Both the position numbers and the translations under genes were made by a program. Positions 26,525 through 40,588 of a stretch of 64,000 bases of DNA are shown piece after piece. Location of the stretch: assembly GCF_010093815.1 (NCBI RefSeq), contig NW_022985568.1, positions 622,449 through 686,448 of the forward strand, written 5' to 3'. Each line of letters opens with the position of its first letter. The first letter of the stretch is position 1. The DNA is from Pseudovirgaria hyperparasitica. Taxonomy: Eukaryota > Ascomycota > Dothideomycetes > Acrospermales > Acrospermaceae. Under the pieces are notes generated by a model that saw only the letters and a list, made by a program, of their open reading frames with translations, searched no databases and was not told the DNA's origin.

Positions 26525-27970
26525 GTAGGTTAGTTTCTAGCACGTATTAATACGTTACTTAGTAAGCTTATTATAGGTTTATACGCTAACTAAAGCCGGA
26601 ACGTCCGTGAACTCTATAAGCGTGGTAAGGGACGACCTAATTATACTTAAACTAGTATCGCTAGTCCGAATAAAATGTTTAGGACGAGCTCGAGTTATAT
26701 TAGTAACCGTATCCATTAATATAATCGGTATCTTAGGTACTTTAGGAGGACGCCTAACCTTATTAAAGACTTTTAGAGCGAGGCATTCGAATAGGAGGAC
26801 GCCTAGGCGAAATTAAAGGACTTTAAAGCGGTATACGTCGTTATTATAATCCTTTAAATCCACTTTAAGGTACCCACGACTACCTAGTTCCATATAATAG
26901 AATCCTTTCGTATCGATAGGATAGACGATAGCTAAGAGCGCCCGAGTAATACCTAAGAGCTAGATATACCCGACGGTAACGTCTTGGAATTAGAATAATA
27001 GGAGATCCGTCTATTCGTCTTATAAGGTACTTATAGCGATATATATTAGGTAGTCAAATTTCTTATCGAATAACTCGCGGTAGGGAATAGAGATCTAGGG
27101 CCAAGTGTCCGGCCTACTTATTATACCGTATTATATATAGGGAGTAATAACTTCTATATACTATGAATTAATCGGATCGCTCTCTAGTTTAAGCTTATTA
27201 TTAAAGCTAGTAAGATCTATAGGGTTACGTAGCGGTAGTAAGATACGAACTATAGTATAAGTATCTAGATCTTCGAAGAATTGCTTTACTCGTTTATATA
27301 TTATATCGGGTCCGACATATAATAGAATAGTAAAACCTATACTAAGAAGCTCGCTAGCTATAAGTTCGATAACCTAAAAGTCGCGAGGGTCTTTATAGAG
27401 GCCGGGATTAATATATAGTATATTGGCTTTATCCGCTTCGCTTATAATGAGATTAGAAAGTTTAGAAAAATACTTAATGAAGTCGCCTACTTACTTAACC
27501 TTAAAGATCTATACTATAGAGTGGTCGGACGATAGGAGGATGTTAGTATAATTGAAGCGGAGTAAGCTTATTAAGGATACTAATTTCCCTTCGTTAATCT
27601 ATTAGAAGTAAGCACGTAACTTAATCTAAGAGCGGTACTTAGGGAATTCAAGGAATCTATATATATAACTAATCGACTCTTCGAAGCCGTAACCTTTACT
27701 ATAAGCCTTAAATACTACTAGCTTAAGCTAGGCTTGAGTTTTCGCTTATTTCTACTTAAGTCTATCTGTTTCTCTACTAATACTATAGACATTCCTAAAG
27801 GTTAACTATAGATCGCTCTATATAAGAGAGATCTAATAGATAGCGTAAGTAGGAACGGGAGCCTTACTACTTTAGACCTTCTTAAGTTTATACTCGTCGT
27901 TAGGACGGTAGTTACTAGTAAGTATACTAAAGATAAGTGGTTTATTATCGGTTAAGATGGTAGTCGTATC

Positions 27971-28323
27971 GTAAGCTTCGACTTAAGTATAAGGCTCGGC
28001 TTAAACGTAAGGCTCGGCTTAAACGTAAGGCTCGGCTTAAACGTAAGGATTGGCTTAAATATAAGGATCGGCTTAAATATAAGGCTTAACTTAAACGTAA
28101 GGATCGGCTTAAACGTAAGGCTCGGCTTAAACGTAAGGATTAGCTTAAGCGTAAGGCTCGGCTTAAACATAAGGATCGGCTTAAGCGTAAGGCTCGGCTT
28201 AAACGTAAGGATCGGCTTAAGTATAAGGCTCGACTTAAATATAAGGCTCGGCTTAAAGGTAAGGCTTAACTTAAGTATAAGGCTCGACTTAAACGTAAGA
28301 CTCGACTTAAACGTAAGGCTTAA
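27971..28323 (-). repeat. 18-bp tandem array, about 19-20 units
   Basis: The unit AAACGTAAGGCTCGGCTT is repeated with C/T and A/G variants. On the minus strand it stays open and encodes an FKPSLT-type hexapeptide repeat. The DNA to the left (about 26.8-27.9 kb) may be the rest of the same minus-strand gene of element D, which I do not recognise. Confidence 0.85.
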
Positions 28324-31300
28324 TTACGTTAAGCGTAGACTAGTCCTAAACATCGCCAAATATAACGAGTTCTTGATCCATATTATAAACTATAAATATA
28401 ACCTCGTTAACTATTATATGGAATGGACCTTAAGGGTTAATAGAGTCGAGTTCGACGTAGTATTCGTATATAGTCGTAATTAACACGGAATAAAGTGTAG
28501 AAGGTAAGATTTAGGTTTAAAAACTAAGATAAGTAGAGGAAAGGTTTATAGAAGTTTTCTTTTATAACATAGGGACGACCAAAGGAAGCTAAGATTAATA
28601 TAGGCTAAAGTAATAGTAGCTTAAGTAGTATATAAAGTGGGGTAGTATACTACTATTATATGAGTCTAGTAGCTCGCCGACCGAGTATATAGTATATTAT
28701 AGAAGGCTATTAAATCGGGGCTTAGGTAAATATAGGTATAAGTAAATAGTATTATATAAAAGTTTAACCGTCTGATATACTAACGCTATAGACGCCGAGC
28801 CTATCTCCTAAATTCTACGGTAACTATCTCTTCTAGGTAGTAAGATATTACTAGCCATGCCTTGTCTATTCTATTTATGGTAGAGATACTATATATCCGT
28901 TAGTATACTAGCGCACGTGTCTAACTACCGCTTAAATATAACTTGCCTTATACTATAATACGTACTATCGAGCCGATGTTATACCGATATTCATGGGTTT
29001 ATATCTATAAACTCCTCTCCCGTAATATCGAAACCGGTAATATTATCTAGTAATAGGACCATATAAGAAGGAGGCGGACTTAGTATATCTAGTTATATAT
29101 AGACTTCTACTATCGCCTTAATAACTACTACGCTAGTAGGCGCTTCCTCCCCGGCCCTAAATAGTATATAATATTAGACTTTTACACGTTCGCTCGAACT
29201 CTCGAGTGTACCGGTATTATATATTAATTCGTAAGGTAATTAGGTTATAATCGCTAGTATATTAATATCGACGGGTAGAGTAGGCGGGACGGCGGCGCTC
29301 GACTCTCCTAATATAACGTTAGCTAGCTAATAATATAATAGATAAATATACTAGTCGCGTCGTCATTAACGTCTATCGTTTAAGTAGGTAAAGCGTTAAC
29401 TACGCCTATATTAAGTAGACTAGGGCGTACCTATATACTATTAATAAAAGACCTAAATCTAGTAAGGTATCCGCCGTATATATAATACTATACGTAACTA
29501 ATAACCGAAAACCTAAGATATATAAATGGTGTTATGTCCACGGAAGAGCGACGGTATTATACCGGTATATACCGGATATACCGGCATACATTAGTATACA
29601 CCGCTTAGTAGTCGTAATATATTAATATATGCCGATATCTATCGGTGTATATATATCTCGAGCTTACCTACGCGCGCTAGATAGATGAATCCCGCTACTA
29701 TACTTATAGCGCGACGTTCCTATATGGTTAGATTATAGTTAATACGTTATAGTAGGCTTCTAAATATACCGTTTATATCGCCTACGCGGAAAACCACCCG
29801 ATCTAGTCCTAAGCCTAGTACCTATTTAATAGTCTACTATAATACCTAGTCTAAACTATCCTTACGAAGGATTATATTACTCGACTCGCTTAGTAGAATC
29901 GGGTACTCTAGGTAGACGCGACTATACCTATAACCGCCTATATCCTCTAGTGCATCCATAGACGAGCTAATAAATTCTAATAGTTTATTTATACTAAGAC
30001 CTACTATATCGCGTATTTTTATACCCTTAATATTTAACGGCGTCGTGCCATTCTATATAGCCGTTATTAGTACTAGGGTGACCCGAGTATAATCGCGGAT
30101 AAGGACTATAGGCATACGTATATAACACGGCGGCACGGCTACCTTAGAAGATATAGATACTAGTGGTCCGACGGTTAAATAACTAGGTTAGCTAGATATA
30201 TTAGGCGGGTTCGTGGGGTATATATAATATTATAATAGCTTATCTAGCTCGGGGTATCGTTTTAACGTATATAATAGTATTTAGCCAACCGCCGCTAGTT
30301 ACGCGTAAATACTAAGAATATAGTATTAAGTTAATACATGGTATCTACCCGTAAAATAGTATAACTACTGTTAATAAATATATATTTATCTGCGACCGTC
30401 TATAGGCAACGCTCTCGTTTTATATGGTAGTCCTTTACTTTCTTACTACGTAGGTTTAGTAATAGGCTAGTAAATTCCTTCTAAATCAACTCTTCTATGT
30501 ATACCCGAAGTTTCTACCTATCGGACGCTCTAAATATATAAAGTAGGTCGAGACTCGCTTCTACTCGGCTATTTATTCGCGGCTGGCCGGACGTAGCTAT
30601 AGATAGACGGAATAGGGAATAGTATATATTACTAGGGTAATAGAGAGACGAGATATATATACTATATAATAGGTGTAGGTATAACACGTACGTTACGGCT
30701 ATATTAACGCGAGTAGTCTATATAGTTATTAGTAATAACTCGTTAATTTAATGGAGGCGGGGAAATATACGGCCGGTATCCGATCCTATACTAATATAGG
30801 GTACGTGAAATAACGACGTTAAATATATAATACTCTATATATAACGTTAAGTTTACCGGGCGATGGCCCTACTCTAGTAATACTATCTATATATAATAAA
30901 AGAGTAGCGTAGTATATAGGTATAATAGGATAGTAGACCGTCTTTACGACCACGTGGATCTACCGCTAAAGAGGAATACTATAAGATCTAGTATATACTA
31001 TTATAAACATACTATTATCTATTATATTTAGGTATACTAACTCGGTATACGCGAAATATAGATAACCGCTAACCCGTCGTGGTTCGCTATCATTTAAAGC
31101 CTAACGAGTAGAACCAAGGAATAAATAGTAGAAATAGTTAGACATAAGAGTTTTTAGCGATTAGAGGATAGTCTAGGTAGCTTAAGGGAAGGATAGAGGA
31201 CCTCCGCGAAGCATGTACTTATATAATATTAATATATAAATATTTAAGAGAAGTACGTAATGCTAACTATTATCTCTATAATAGATTATTATTAATTAGT

Positions 31301-31583
31301 ACTATTATTAAGAAGAGATAGATAAGCGTAATGATAAATAATCGTAGTAGCGAACCCTTATATTAAACACGAATAATATAACGTATTAGTATAGTATATT
31401 TATCTATTACGAGAACGTACATCTAGTTACTATAGTTTCTAACGGTCTATATAAGAACGTATACATCGATAATATAGTAATATAAGTCTAACTATACTTA
31501 TAAGGCTAGGGAAAGAATAAAGGAAGAGGAGGAGAAATATTAGAAGGGGGAGATACTTAAGGAAGACGTTTCCCTAGTAAGAG

Positions 31584-31724
31584 CGTTATATACCCGGTAT
31601 ATACTTATTTATACTTATTTATATAGACTCGTTATATACCCGGTACTTATTTATTAATAGACTCGTTACGTATCTAATACTTACTTAACCATAGACTCGT
31701 TATATGCCCGGTATCTAACGAGGC
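31584..31724 (+). repeat. 34-bp tandem repeat, about four units
   Basis: Units begin GACTCGTTATATACCCGGTA and recur near 31626, 31660 and 31694, with a partial copy before them. They contain the CCGGTATA motif that recurs across element D. Confidence 0.7.
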
Positions 31725-33399
31725 ATAAACGCGAATAACGAAAATATTAGAATCGGGTACGAGCTAGGTCTAGTAGGCCTAGAGACATAGTTTAGATTTT
31801 AGGGTATTAATATATATAATCTATCTATATTAGGTTAATACTATCCGTGTCTAGTTCCACCCGTGAATAAGGATTCTTTAAGTTCTATATACCTCTTTTA
31901 GAGGCGTAGAGTTTTTATACTAGCTAGTAATTATTAGGTAATAAGGAGGTGCATCCCTAGATACTCCTTAGCTAAAATTATAGATAGTCATTAAATATAA
32001 GCCTTTTATAGAACTAATCGTAATAAACCACGATTATTCCTTAGAGATATCCTAGTATAGGATACGACTATCGAGTACTACTATATATAAACTATAACTT
32101 CCGCTATATACCGGTATATGCCGGTATACTACGGTAGACGGCGGTAGATAGCGATAGACTTACGACACGCGCCCGTGTTTTAACGCTACGGTCACGTTTC
32201 GTCTATTTATAGCCTAGAAGTCTAGGTTATATACCTCGTTATAGATCCCCTAATTACTATACGTGTTTAACTAGAATAAACTATTTATAACTAACTAACG
32301 TAATATAATCTATATAGGGCGTAGGATATACTCTAGCTCGTAGACACGGAACCTATCTATCATACGAGTCTTATTACTAGACCTTTAACCCGCTATATAT
32401 AATAGTATAAGGCTACTAATAGTGTCGATATTACCTCTACCCGAGTTATTAAGTAGTTTAACTAACGTATCTAGAAATCGCGCCGCTATACTACTAGTTA
32501 CGTCGATACTCTCCGTATTATATACCTCTAGAAATATACGGACTTTACTAACCCGCTTCCCGTTAAGGTGGTTATTACCCTTATTAAACTCCTATACTAT
32601 TATATAATTCTCCCTAGCCTTACTACTCTTTTACTAGTTATAGGTATACCTTACCTAAATCGGGTCGAAGGCCTCTATAGATATATCTCTATCTAGTCGT
32701 ATCGGCACGTATATAGTCTTATATATATAGATAGAAAGGACCCGTGCCTATGAAGGGTCCTTTTTAATACATTCGATATTCGTACCTTTTAATATATTAT
32801 CTCTAATAAGCCGATTACGATAGTTACGTATAAAGGGTGTAACCGTATTAAGTAATATAAAACTACTACTATATACGTCGTGGAGGTCGCCGATAGTAGT
32901 CTAGTAGAATATAGATAGTCTATGGCTCTATAAGACGTAGAGTGTATATTTACTCCGGCGTGGCTCCTTTAGAATACGCCGCTGGCCGACTAGCTTACGT
33001 GTATTATTAAGCTACTCTAGGCTAGGGGCTACTAATATACTAGTACTAGCCGCCACCTCTATACTACTAGAGATTTTAGTATTTATCGTGCGTATATCTA
33101 CTACTAGTATCTACTATAGAAACGTCTCCCTCTTATTTAAACCTTAATATAATTCCTTTACTACGATATAAGATTACTCTAGTAGCTCTACTAATATTAG
33201 ATATAACGAACTATAGTGTTTAATAGTATTAACTAGGTGCGATAATATATAGAACTTTAGAAAGTTAAAATGATTATCCTCCGATTTATCTCCACGATAT
33301 AGTATAAACTAGTATTTTAGGTCGTCTAAGCGTAATATAGTCTCTTCTAAGTATACTAGTATCTACGTATTATACGTATAGTACGCCGCTAATATATAT

Positions 33400-34000
33400 A
33401 TATATTAATAACCGCCCGTACTACGCTTAGGAAGTGTTAATTATAATATAGGAGCGGTTTAAACGCGACTATAAACACTACTAGTATACGCTTAAACATT
33501 GCCCCCGTCCATTATATTACTAAAGTTATATATATAAGTAGGTTATGACGACCGAATACCCTAATAGACGCGAATCGCTTATTAATCGCCTTCTTTACTC
33601 GTTCTATAGGGGGTATACTAGTAAATACACCCTTTAACTTATATCCCGTACGCTCTTAATTAATAATATACGAGACTATCTAATTAAACGTATGTTCTAA
33701 TATACCCTTATATAGTTAATATAGAATGTCCGGAGCGACCGCGCGGTGTATATTAACTCTAGTAAGTAACTAGGTAAAATTATCTAATGGCTCTATCCAC
33801 CTACTAGAATACCGACTCTTAACCGATTAGCGAATATAATAGCCCTATACTACTAGCGCGAAAGACGTCGACGAAAACGATAAGACACCGGGTATACTTA
33901 TCCCATTATCTATCTTACTACTAGTGTACTTGCTACCGTAGCTATTAGTTATTAACTTATAATATATACGGTAAATCTATTCCTATAACGACGAGTATAT
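33400..34000 (-). pseudogene. Transposase core trace, Plavaka/CACTA-like
   Basis: Minus-strand translation near 33.68-33.74 kb gives a block reading APDILY-x-LYKGILEHT, followed near 33.6 kb by LKGVFTSIPPIERVKKAI and RFASIRVFGRHN. This matches the arrangement I remember for Plavaka transposases, where a PDLLHQLYKGV-type motif is followed by a short linker and a PP-x-H/R motif. It lies in the right half of element D. The frame is interrupted by RIP. The call rests on remembered family motifs, not on an alignment. Confidence 0.45.
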
Positions 34001-37000
34001 ATGGAACTTCTATATACTAGTAATGGCTTCTCGTAGATACTATCGTCTGTTACTAGGGACTATATATATTAGATATATATACCGATAGGATACACCCGTG
34101 ATAAGCACCTACTCCGGAAAATCTATAATATATAAAGCTAAACGCGGATAGTACTTACGCGAGCCGCTATCGGTATATAATACTAATACTCTAGTACTCT
34201 ATATAGCCTATAACGCTATATAATAATTAGTATAGTTAACGACTCTATCATAGGCGGACATACGGGCTAGAACTTTACTTATAACCTAATAGAACATAAA
34301 GCGATTCGCTACCGTTTCTAGCTTAACTACTAGTAATAGAGTAAGTAGTAGAAATAATAGTAGACTCCTAGATAAGCGGACGTTTAGTAGTAGATTATAA
34401 ATAGATAGGTAGACTAGCTATACTACTCTATTACTACTATAGTTAGTAAGGTTTATCTTATCCGAAGATAAAATAATAGGGATAATAATGGTACTATCCG
34501 GAATAGTAGCGTGTATATCCTACTAACTATCTACTATATAGGCTTTACTATATACCCGGTTACCTAAACTAGTAAATTATCATACCGGCTTAAACACGAG
34601 CTTACTAGTAAACGGTTAGTATCTAAGAAGGAATTCCACTAACGTAAGCGGATCTCTATACTAGTATTCGACTATAGTAGTACTAAATATATTATAGCTA
34701 CGCTACTAACTTTCGTACGGTATCCCTTTAGGGTAGTATAATAACTACTTACGTACGATATTAGATTTTAGTATAAAAAGGTCGGGGGGTATAGCGGAAG
34801 TCTATTTAAGGATAGTAGTTAATTTATCGTATACTATATTCGAAATACCGAACCGATTCGTCTATATTATAAGGCGCTCTATAAACTTACTATTGAATTA
34901 ACCGAATCGGGCCTACTAAATTAGTTACTACTATAAACCTAGACTATATATACTTACGTCGGACGGATTATTACGTCTACTCTAGTCTACTATAATATAT
35001 ATACCGTTCTCCTCTTCGAACGTTTTTATTAAATATATAGTACTAGACGCCCTTATCGCTATAGACATAGTATTTCTACTATATATATTAGACTAATATA
35101 CTAAATTAGTACTATGGCTACTAGTAACGCCGTCTATAGATTCTAGGTCCGAAATAGAATTAGGGAAAATAGTAGTATCTTTATATAGGGTAATATTAGT
35201 AGTAGAAGTATCTAATTTCATAGGCTCGGACTCCTAATTAATACTTAATAGCTAAACACTAATAGAGCGAACTAAAGAGTTCTATTAACTAATATAACTA
35301 CGAGTACTAAAGCCGCGCCGTGACCCGGTCGATAGTAGTAGCCACGGGCCTAATAGTTATAATAATAATGGCGATACGGTAAGCTATGCTCGTCTATACG
35401 GTTCCGAGTTATGGTGCCTACGGATTATATAGTATATACTACTAATCTTTCTACTATAGTATTAGTAGGAGACTACGGCCCGTAGTATCTCGAGGTATAG
35501 TTACTATAAAGGAAAAATACTATAGTATAATTATTAGTGGATGGTAATAATACGGTATACGGTAGATATTCTAGGCGTATACCGGAAGAAGTTAGGTGTA
35601 AGCCCGTTGAAAGCCCGATATATACCTACTAACCCCCGACTTCTACCCGGCTCTTAGCCCCTTGATTTCTATATACGCTCGCTTAAAATTATTAATAATA
35701 ACGCGTAAGCATTACGCGTCTATAAAAACACTATATTAGTCTACGCCTAAACCTTTATTATGTCTACTAGCTAGTTATTATCCCGCTACCTAATATTATC
35801 GCCTAGTAGGTTACCGACCTATTACTAATGAAAATATCTACTAATCTCTTATATATCTTCTCTATAGAACCTCTAACACGGAAGACGGTTAAGGGACTAT
35901 CTAGCTACCGTGGCGGTAATACTAATAGAAGATAATCTAGTAACTATAGTAAACTAAACGGGATAGGTAAACGAAGATGCGATATAACGTAGACACGTAT
36001 TAGTATTAATAATAGGGACTTACACGACAGCCATCGACATAAAAAATATATATATATATACCTAGCTTATCTCGACGCGTTTGTTTATCTACTAATAACC
36101 TAGTAGTCTAGGTATACCGGTAGCGAATATAGTAGTAACGCCCTATACAGCTTAGACGTTACGGTAATATTCTACTATAATAGTAACTAGGGATATAACG
36201 GCCTCACGTCCTCTCCTCTACTATATTAGCTATCTAGCTCGATAGAAGAAGGTAGAGAAATAGTAGTAGAGAGGGAACTAACTATCCGTGAAAAGAGGCG
36301 GTTCTATAGAGATAGTCTCTAGTCTTACGAACGAGACCGGTACCTCGTAATAATAGAGATTTCGATTACTATGACGTTTTTAGGCCGGTTACCACTAGTA
36401 TTTAATTGCCTTAATATATGGCTAGATAGTAGCCTAGATAGTTTTAGGATACTAGTATAATCGGCCTAGATAGCCGCCGGAGATATTAATCTTAGTAGCT
36501 ACTACCTTAATTATAATTTATAAAACACACCTCCTATCTATATTATTACACTAGTAAAGGAAGATATAATAGACTTCCGTTACTAACTCCTCTCTAGAGT
36601 TAGATAGATAGTATCTAAATACTAGAACTAGGAGATAGCCAAGAAGAGAAAAGCTAGTATAAGTAACCTAATATATAATAACGCGTATATAGGAGTAAAG
36701 GTATGTTACTTACGTCATGTTAGATATATTACTAATTATTAGTATAATACTAGCGTAACTTAGAAAATGTTTATAGGGCTAGTAGTAATTAAGACTCTAA
36801 AGTTAGTTCTACTATAGTCCCTAAGATTCCTTAGATTAAAGGAGTACTATAGTAGTATATTCTAACCGATCCTACTATCCACGATTACTATTATATATAT
36901 TATAATAAGGCATGCTCTTAACGAATATAGTAGCGGGCGGGCGCCGAACTCGTCCTTCGGTCGCTATAGATTCGCACGCTCTCTACTAATACTAGGTATA

Positions 37001-38247
37001 TATATATACCTTTATCTAATTATATACTAAATTATATAGAGGAATAGCGAGCGCTAAGCCTAACATGGTCGAACTAGGCGCCCTACCGTATCGACTATAT
37101 TTAAAAATCGCTAATAGCATCGGTATTTATAGTACTAATACTAATTAACCTAGACACTATATATATAAACCTATATAAAGATAACCTAGATAACTTCTCT
37201 AAAGTAGATATAGATAACTTAGACGAGAGCGAGGAGTCTAAGCTATCGGGTAATATAAGTATATACTAAAGTTATAGAGACTATATAGATACTAACTACT
37301 ATGAAAAGGATGAGTCGGATACTCTAAACTAGTTAGATGAGTGCCTCGAATCATCTTATACGCTATTAGATATGGGTAAGAGTTCTATACTACTAGTAGT
37401 GGCTACGGATAAGATTATACTATCTCGGGTATTAAGTATAGACCCGCTCTAAGTAACCGCGGGAACGGTAAATAATAGTATATATATATATAGTATGAAT
37501 AAGTCTATTACTAACTTATTATCCCTAGTTATAGCTACCTTAACTAGTAGTCTATCTACCCCGACCGATACTTAAATTAAAATAAAGTTAGATGGTGGCG
37601 GACGTTCAAGTCGGGTCTTTAACCTATATATAAAGAGTATATACTTTTAAGAGAAGTCGGATATTAGTATATAGCTAGGGAACTATATAGACTACCACGA
37701 GGCCGAATAGATAATATAAAAGAGAATAAAAATAGTAACTAGAAATATAGAGGGAAGTGTCTAGTGGAAGAAAAGGTTATTAAAGGTAGTTCTAGATAAG
37801 GACACCTTTTAATAGATAAAGAACACCGCCTAAAGGCAGAAGAAAGGAAGGTCTACTATATTTTATTATAGCTATATAGTCGGAGAGAGCTTAGAATAGT
37901 ACTATTTAATTTAAGTTCCTAGTCTAATTAATTTTTAACCTCTACTCTCTATTATATACTATCTTTCTAGTATTAAATTTAAAGACTATAATTAAATATA
38001 CTAAAGATATAATTTAGAATAATAAGATATATAGAGTTATAGAGATACTTTAGATAAAGATATTACTTTAGAAAAGAGACTTCTATTAAAATAAATAGAG
38101 TATATAGAGTAGATAGAGTAGGTAGAGTAGATAGAGAAGCTAAAATACTATATACTATTTATTCTATAAGAGTAATTAGTATATAGTAAATAAGTAGTAC
38201 TAGTAAGCTAATTAGTATTAAGAGAATAACTAGTACTAATTATCCCA

Positions 38248-38458
38248 TTAGTATAAACAGTACGTTCGGTATAAACGGGACGTTCGGTATAACTAGTACG
38301 TTCGGTATAAACGGGACGTTTAGTATAACTAGTATGTTCGGTATAAACGGGACGTTCGGTATAAACGGGACGTTCGGTATAAACGGGACGTTCGGTATAA
38401 ACGGGACGTTCGGTATAAACGGGACGTTCGGTATAAACGGAATACTTAGTATAAATTG
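38248..38458 (+). repeat. 18-bp tandem array near the right end of D, about 11-12 units
   Basis: The unit TTCGGTATAAACGGGACG is repeated, with GTATAACTAGTACG variants in the first copies. It lies about 120 bp inside the right end, mirroring the subterminal arrays at the left end but with an unrelated unit. There are no unique spacers, so it is not a CRISPR array. Confidence 0.88.
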
Positions 38459-38550
38459 TATAAAGCCGTCCCGTTAGGATAGATAGTAAGTAGGTCCGCC
38501 TAATGGATATAATGGGATGAAAGAATACTTAGGGAGTACTTAGGAGTACT

Positions 38551-38575
38551 TGGAAGCGCTGTATCTTTCCTAATA
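38551..38575 (-). repeat. Right terminal inverted repeat of element D
   Basis: Reverse-complemented it reads TATTAGGAAAGATAC then AGCGCTTCCAA, matching the left end apart from RIP-type bases. It is followed by TA (38576-38577). Confidence 0.65.
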
Positions 38576-40588
38576 TAGCCCGTGATTAGAGAGAAGTAAT
38601 ATATCTCCTACTAAAAATATATCTATATACTACGAATATATATCGGGTAGCGTGTCTTTGCTCTAATTATTACTATCGTCCTTATCTTTATTAATAATCG
38701 ATAAGGACGTAAGATAGATTAGCGATAATTAGGTCCGCACGGCGAGATTCTATACCTCCTTACTAATAGTTATAACTTACTAGTATAATTTACTATAGTA
38801 TTATTAGAATATTAATATCTCCTTCTAAAAATTAAGGATAGGGTTTAGGCGTCTAAGCTAAGGTATCCCTAGAATTATATTCTATTAGCTAATATTAGCT
38901 ATGATAAATTTATTAGACATCTACTATTTTATTATCTTTAAGTTATAAACTTCGTAATTCGTTATAGCTTTATCTAAAGTTCTAACTTTATATCTATTAA
39001 CTATAATAGTTCGGCTAACTTTACTAAGATCGTACGATAATCTATACTCCTTTATAAGAATCGACGAAATATAGTTATCTTCTATACTAGTATCCACGAG
39101 GGCCTATATAGTTTTATTACTATTTACTATAGGTAATAATACTTTTAGTAATATTAGGTCTTTACTCGCTAGAAGGCGCTACGGCTCCTCCTAAGTATAT
39201 ATAATTTAGCTAAGGACGCGGTTAGGTCTTATATACTAGTCTATTCTTTTTTTAGATTCTTATAGTTAGATAAAATATATTCTATTTCTCTATACTTATA
39301 GTAATAAAGTGCGCTATAATCCTACTATTTTATAATAGGCGTTATATTTAAGTCTATACCTTATTCTTTTCCGTGTTAAGAAGTACCACCTTAATTATTT
39401 TAGTATCCTCTTAACGCGTTTCTACCCCGATTTACGCTCTTCTAGTACTAATTATAGTAAGGTTACTCTTAATCGAACGTATTTAATCGACCTCGTTTCT
39501 AACCCGTATAGAGTTTATCGGTTTTACCTAGAGAGCCACGTTCCTTAAGGATACGGTAGTATTTATTAGCTTTCTCCTCTAATTCGTGTAGATAGTTAAA
39601 ACTTAATAATACTATTTCTAGTCTTTCGTGGATTAATAGAAGTAGTACTTCGCGAAACTAGAATATACGAATATTTTTCTATAGTATAGGGATATTATTC
39701 TATAGGTTTTAGAGGTATTATAGTAGTTAAGTAGGTGTCTAGTTCGGTCGTTATACTACGCTTCTTAACTTAGATAGTGCCTTTCTTTTACGTTCTCTAT
39801 CTGTTCCGAGGGTATTTAGTATAAATATAGCTAAATATTCCTAGGTTATCGTAGATAGTAGCTATACTTCCTTCTATCTATTCTATTAATTATAGGATTA
39901 TAAGTCTAGGTATCGTTCTCTAAATAAAATATATTATACTTTAGTAGAAAAGAGTAGAGGGTTATCGAGGAAGTACTTTTCGTAGTCTCTCTTCTAGTCT
40001 TTCTACTCCTTTTAGTTCTTCTCTATAAATATAGTCGGGTCTTTAGATTTTAGTATACCTAGGGAAGAAGTAGAGTAAATTAGTAACGAAGCGGTCGGAT
40101 ATATAGTGGATTATTATAACTCTAATAGTAGGTGAACTAATTCCGCCTAAATTAGTATAGGAAGTCGTCTATCTACTATCGTTTAGCGTAGTTCTTTAAG
40201 AGACTCCTTAAGTTCTTATCTCTTTACGAGGAGTTTCGCGCGTTCTATCTATTCTTTAAGGGTTTAAATCTCTTAAGTCTAATTCGTGACGTATTTCTAA
40301 AGTTTAGTAATAGTTTATTATAATACCTCGCGTGGCTCTACCACGACTTATTATCCGACTTTATATTATTAGAAGTTACTCGGCGTATCTACTATTTCTT
40401 TATCTAAAAGCTCTATGATTTAGTCTAATATTTCTACTTCTCGGTTAGAAACGGCCGGGATTAATACCAATTATAGAGGATCCCTATTATTTAATATAGT
40501 ATTACTTATCTCTATAGTAGATCGTGTCAACCTTCTCAGTTCTAGTTAGACTATCTTAACTATAGTACTATATAGAGAGTAATTTAAA
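38576..40588 (-). mobile_element. Element B, gag and protease portion
   Basis: Minus-strand translation shows an aspartic-protease-like block near 39.1 kb and a CCHC-zinc-knuckle-like trace near 39.3 kb, with gag-like sequence up to the 5' LTR. The order fits the left part of element B with D inserted between protease and reverse transcriptase. It is heavily broken by RIP. Confidence 0.65.

Larger units (their letters stand above)
16213..38575. mobile_element. Element D: DNA transposon of about 22 kb, Plavaka/CACTA-like
   Basis: The ends form an inverted repeat of about 25 bp (CATTAGGAAAGATACGGCGC on the left; the right end differs by RIP-type bases), with weaker similarity further in. Each side is flanked by TA, read as a 2-bp target duplication. 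D separates the protease from the reverse transcriptase of element B. Its own length is about 22.2 kb once the solo LTR is removed. It carries subterminal tandem repeats at both ends, several internal minisatellites with periods divisible by three, and a minus-strand trace resembling Plavaka transposases near 33.6 kb. RIP has destroyed all long frames. It might itself be composite; I see no second pair of ends. Confidence 0.55.

Noticed and set aside
27971-28323. Regular 18-bp repeats as a CRISPR array
   Set aside because: Units are directly adjacent without unique spacers, and the genome is eukaryotic.
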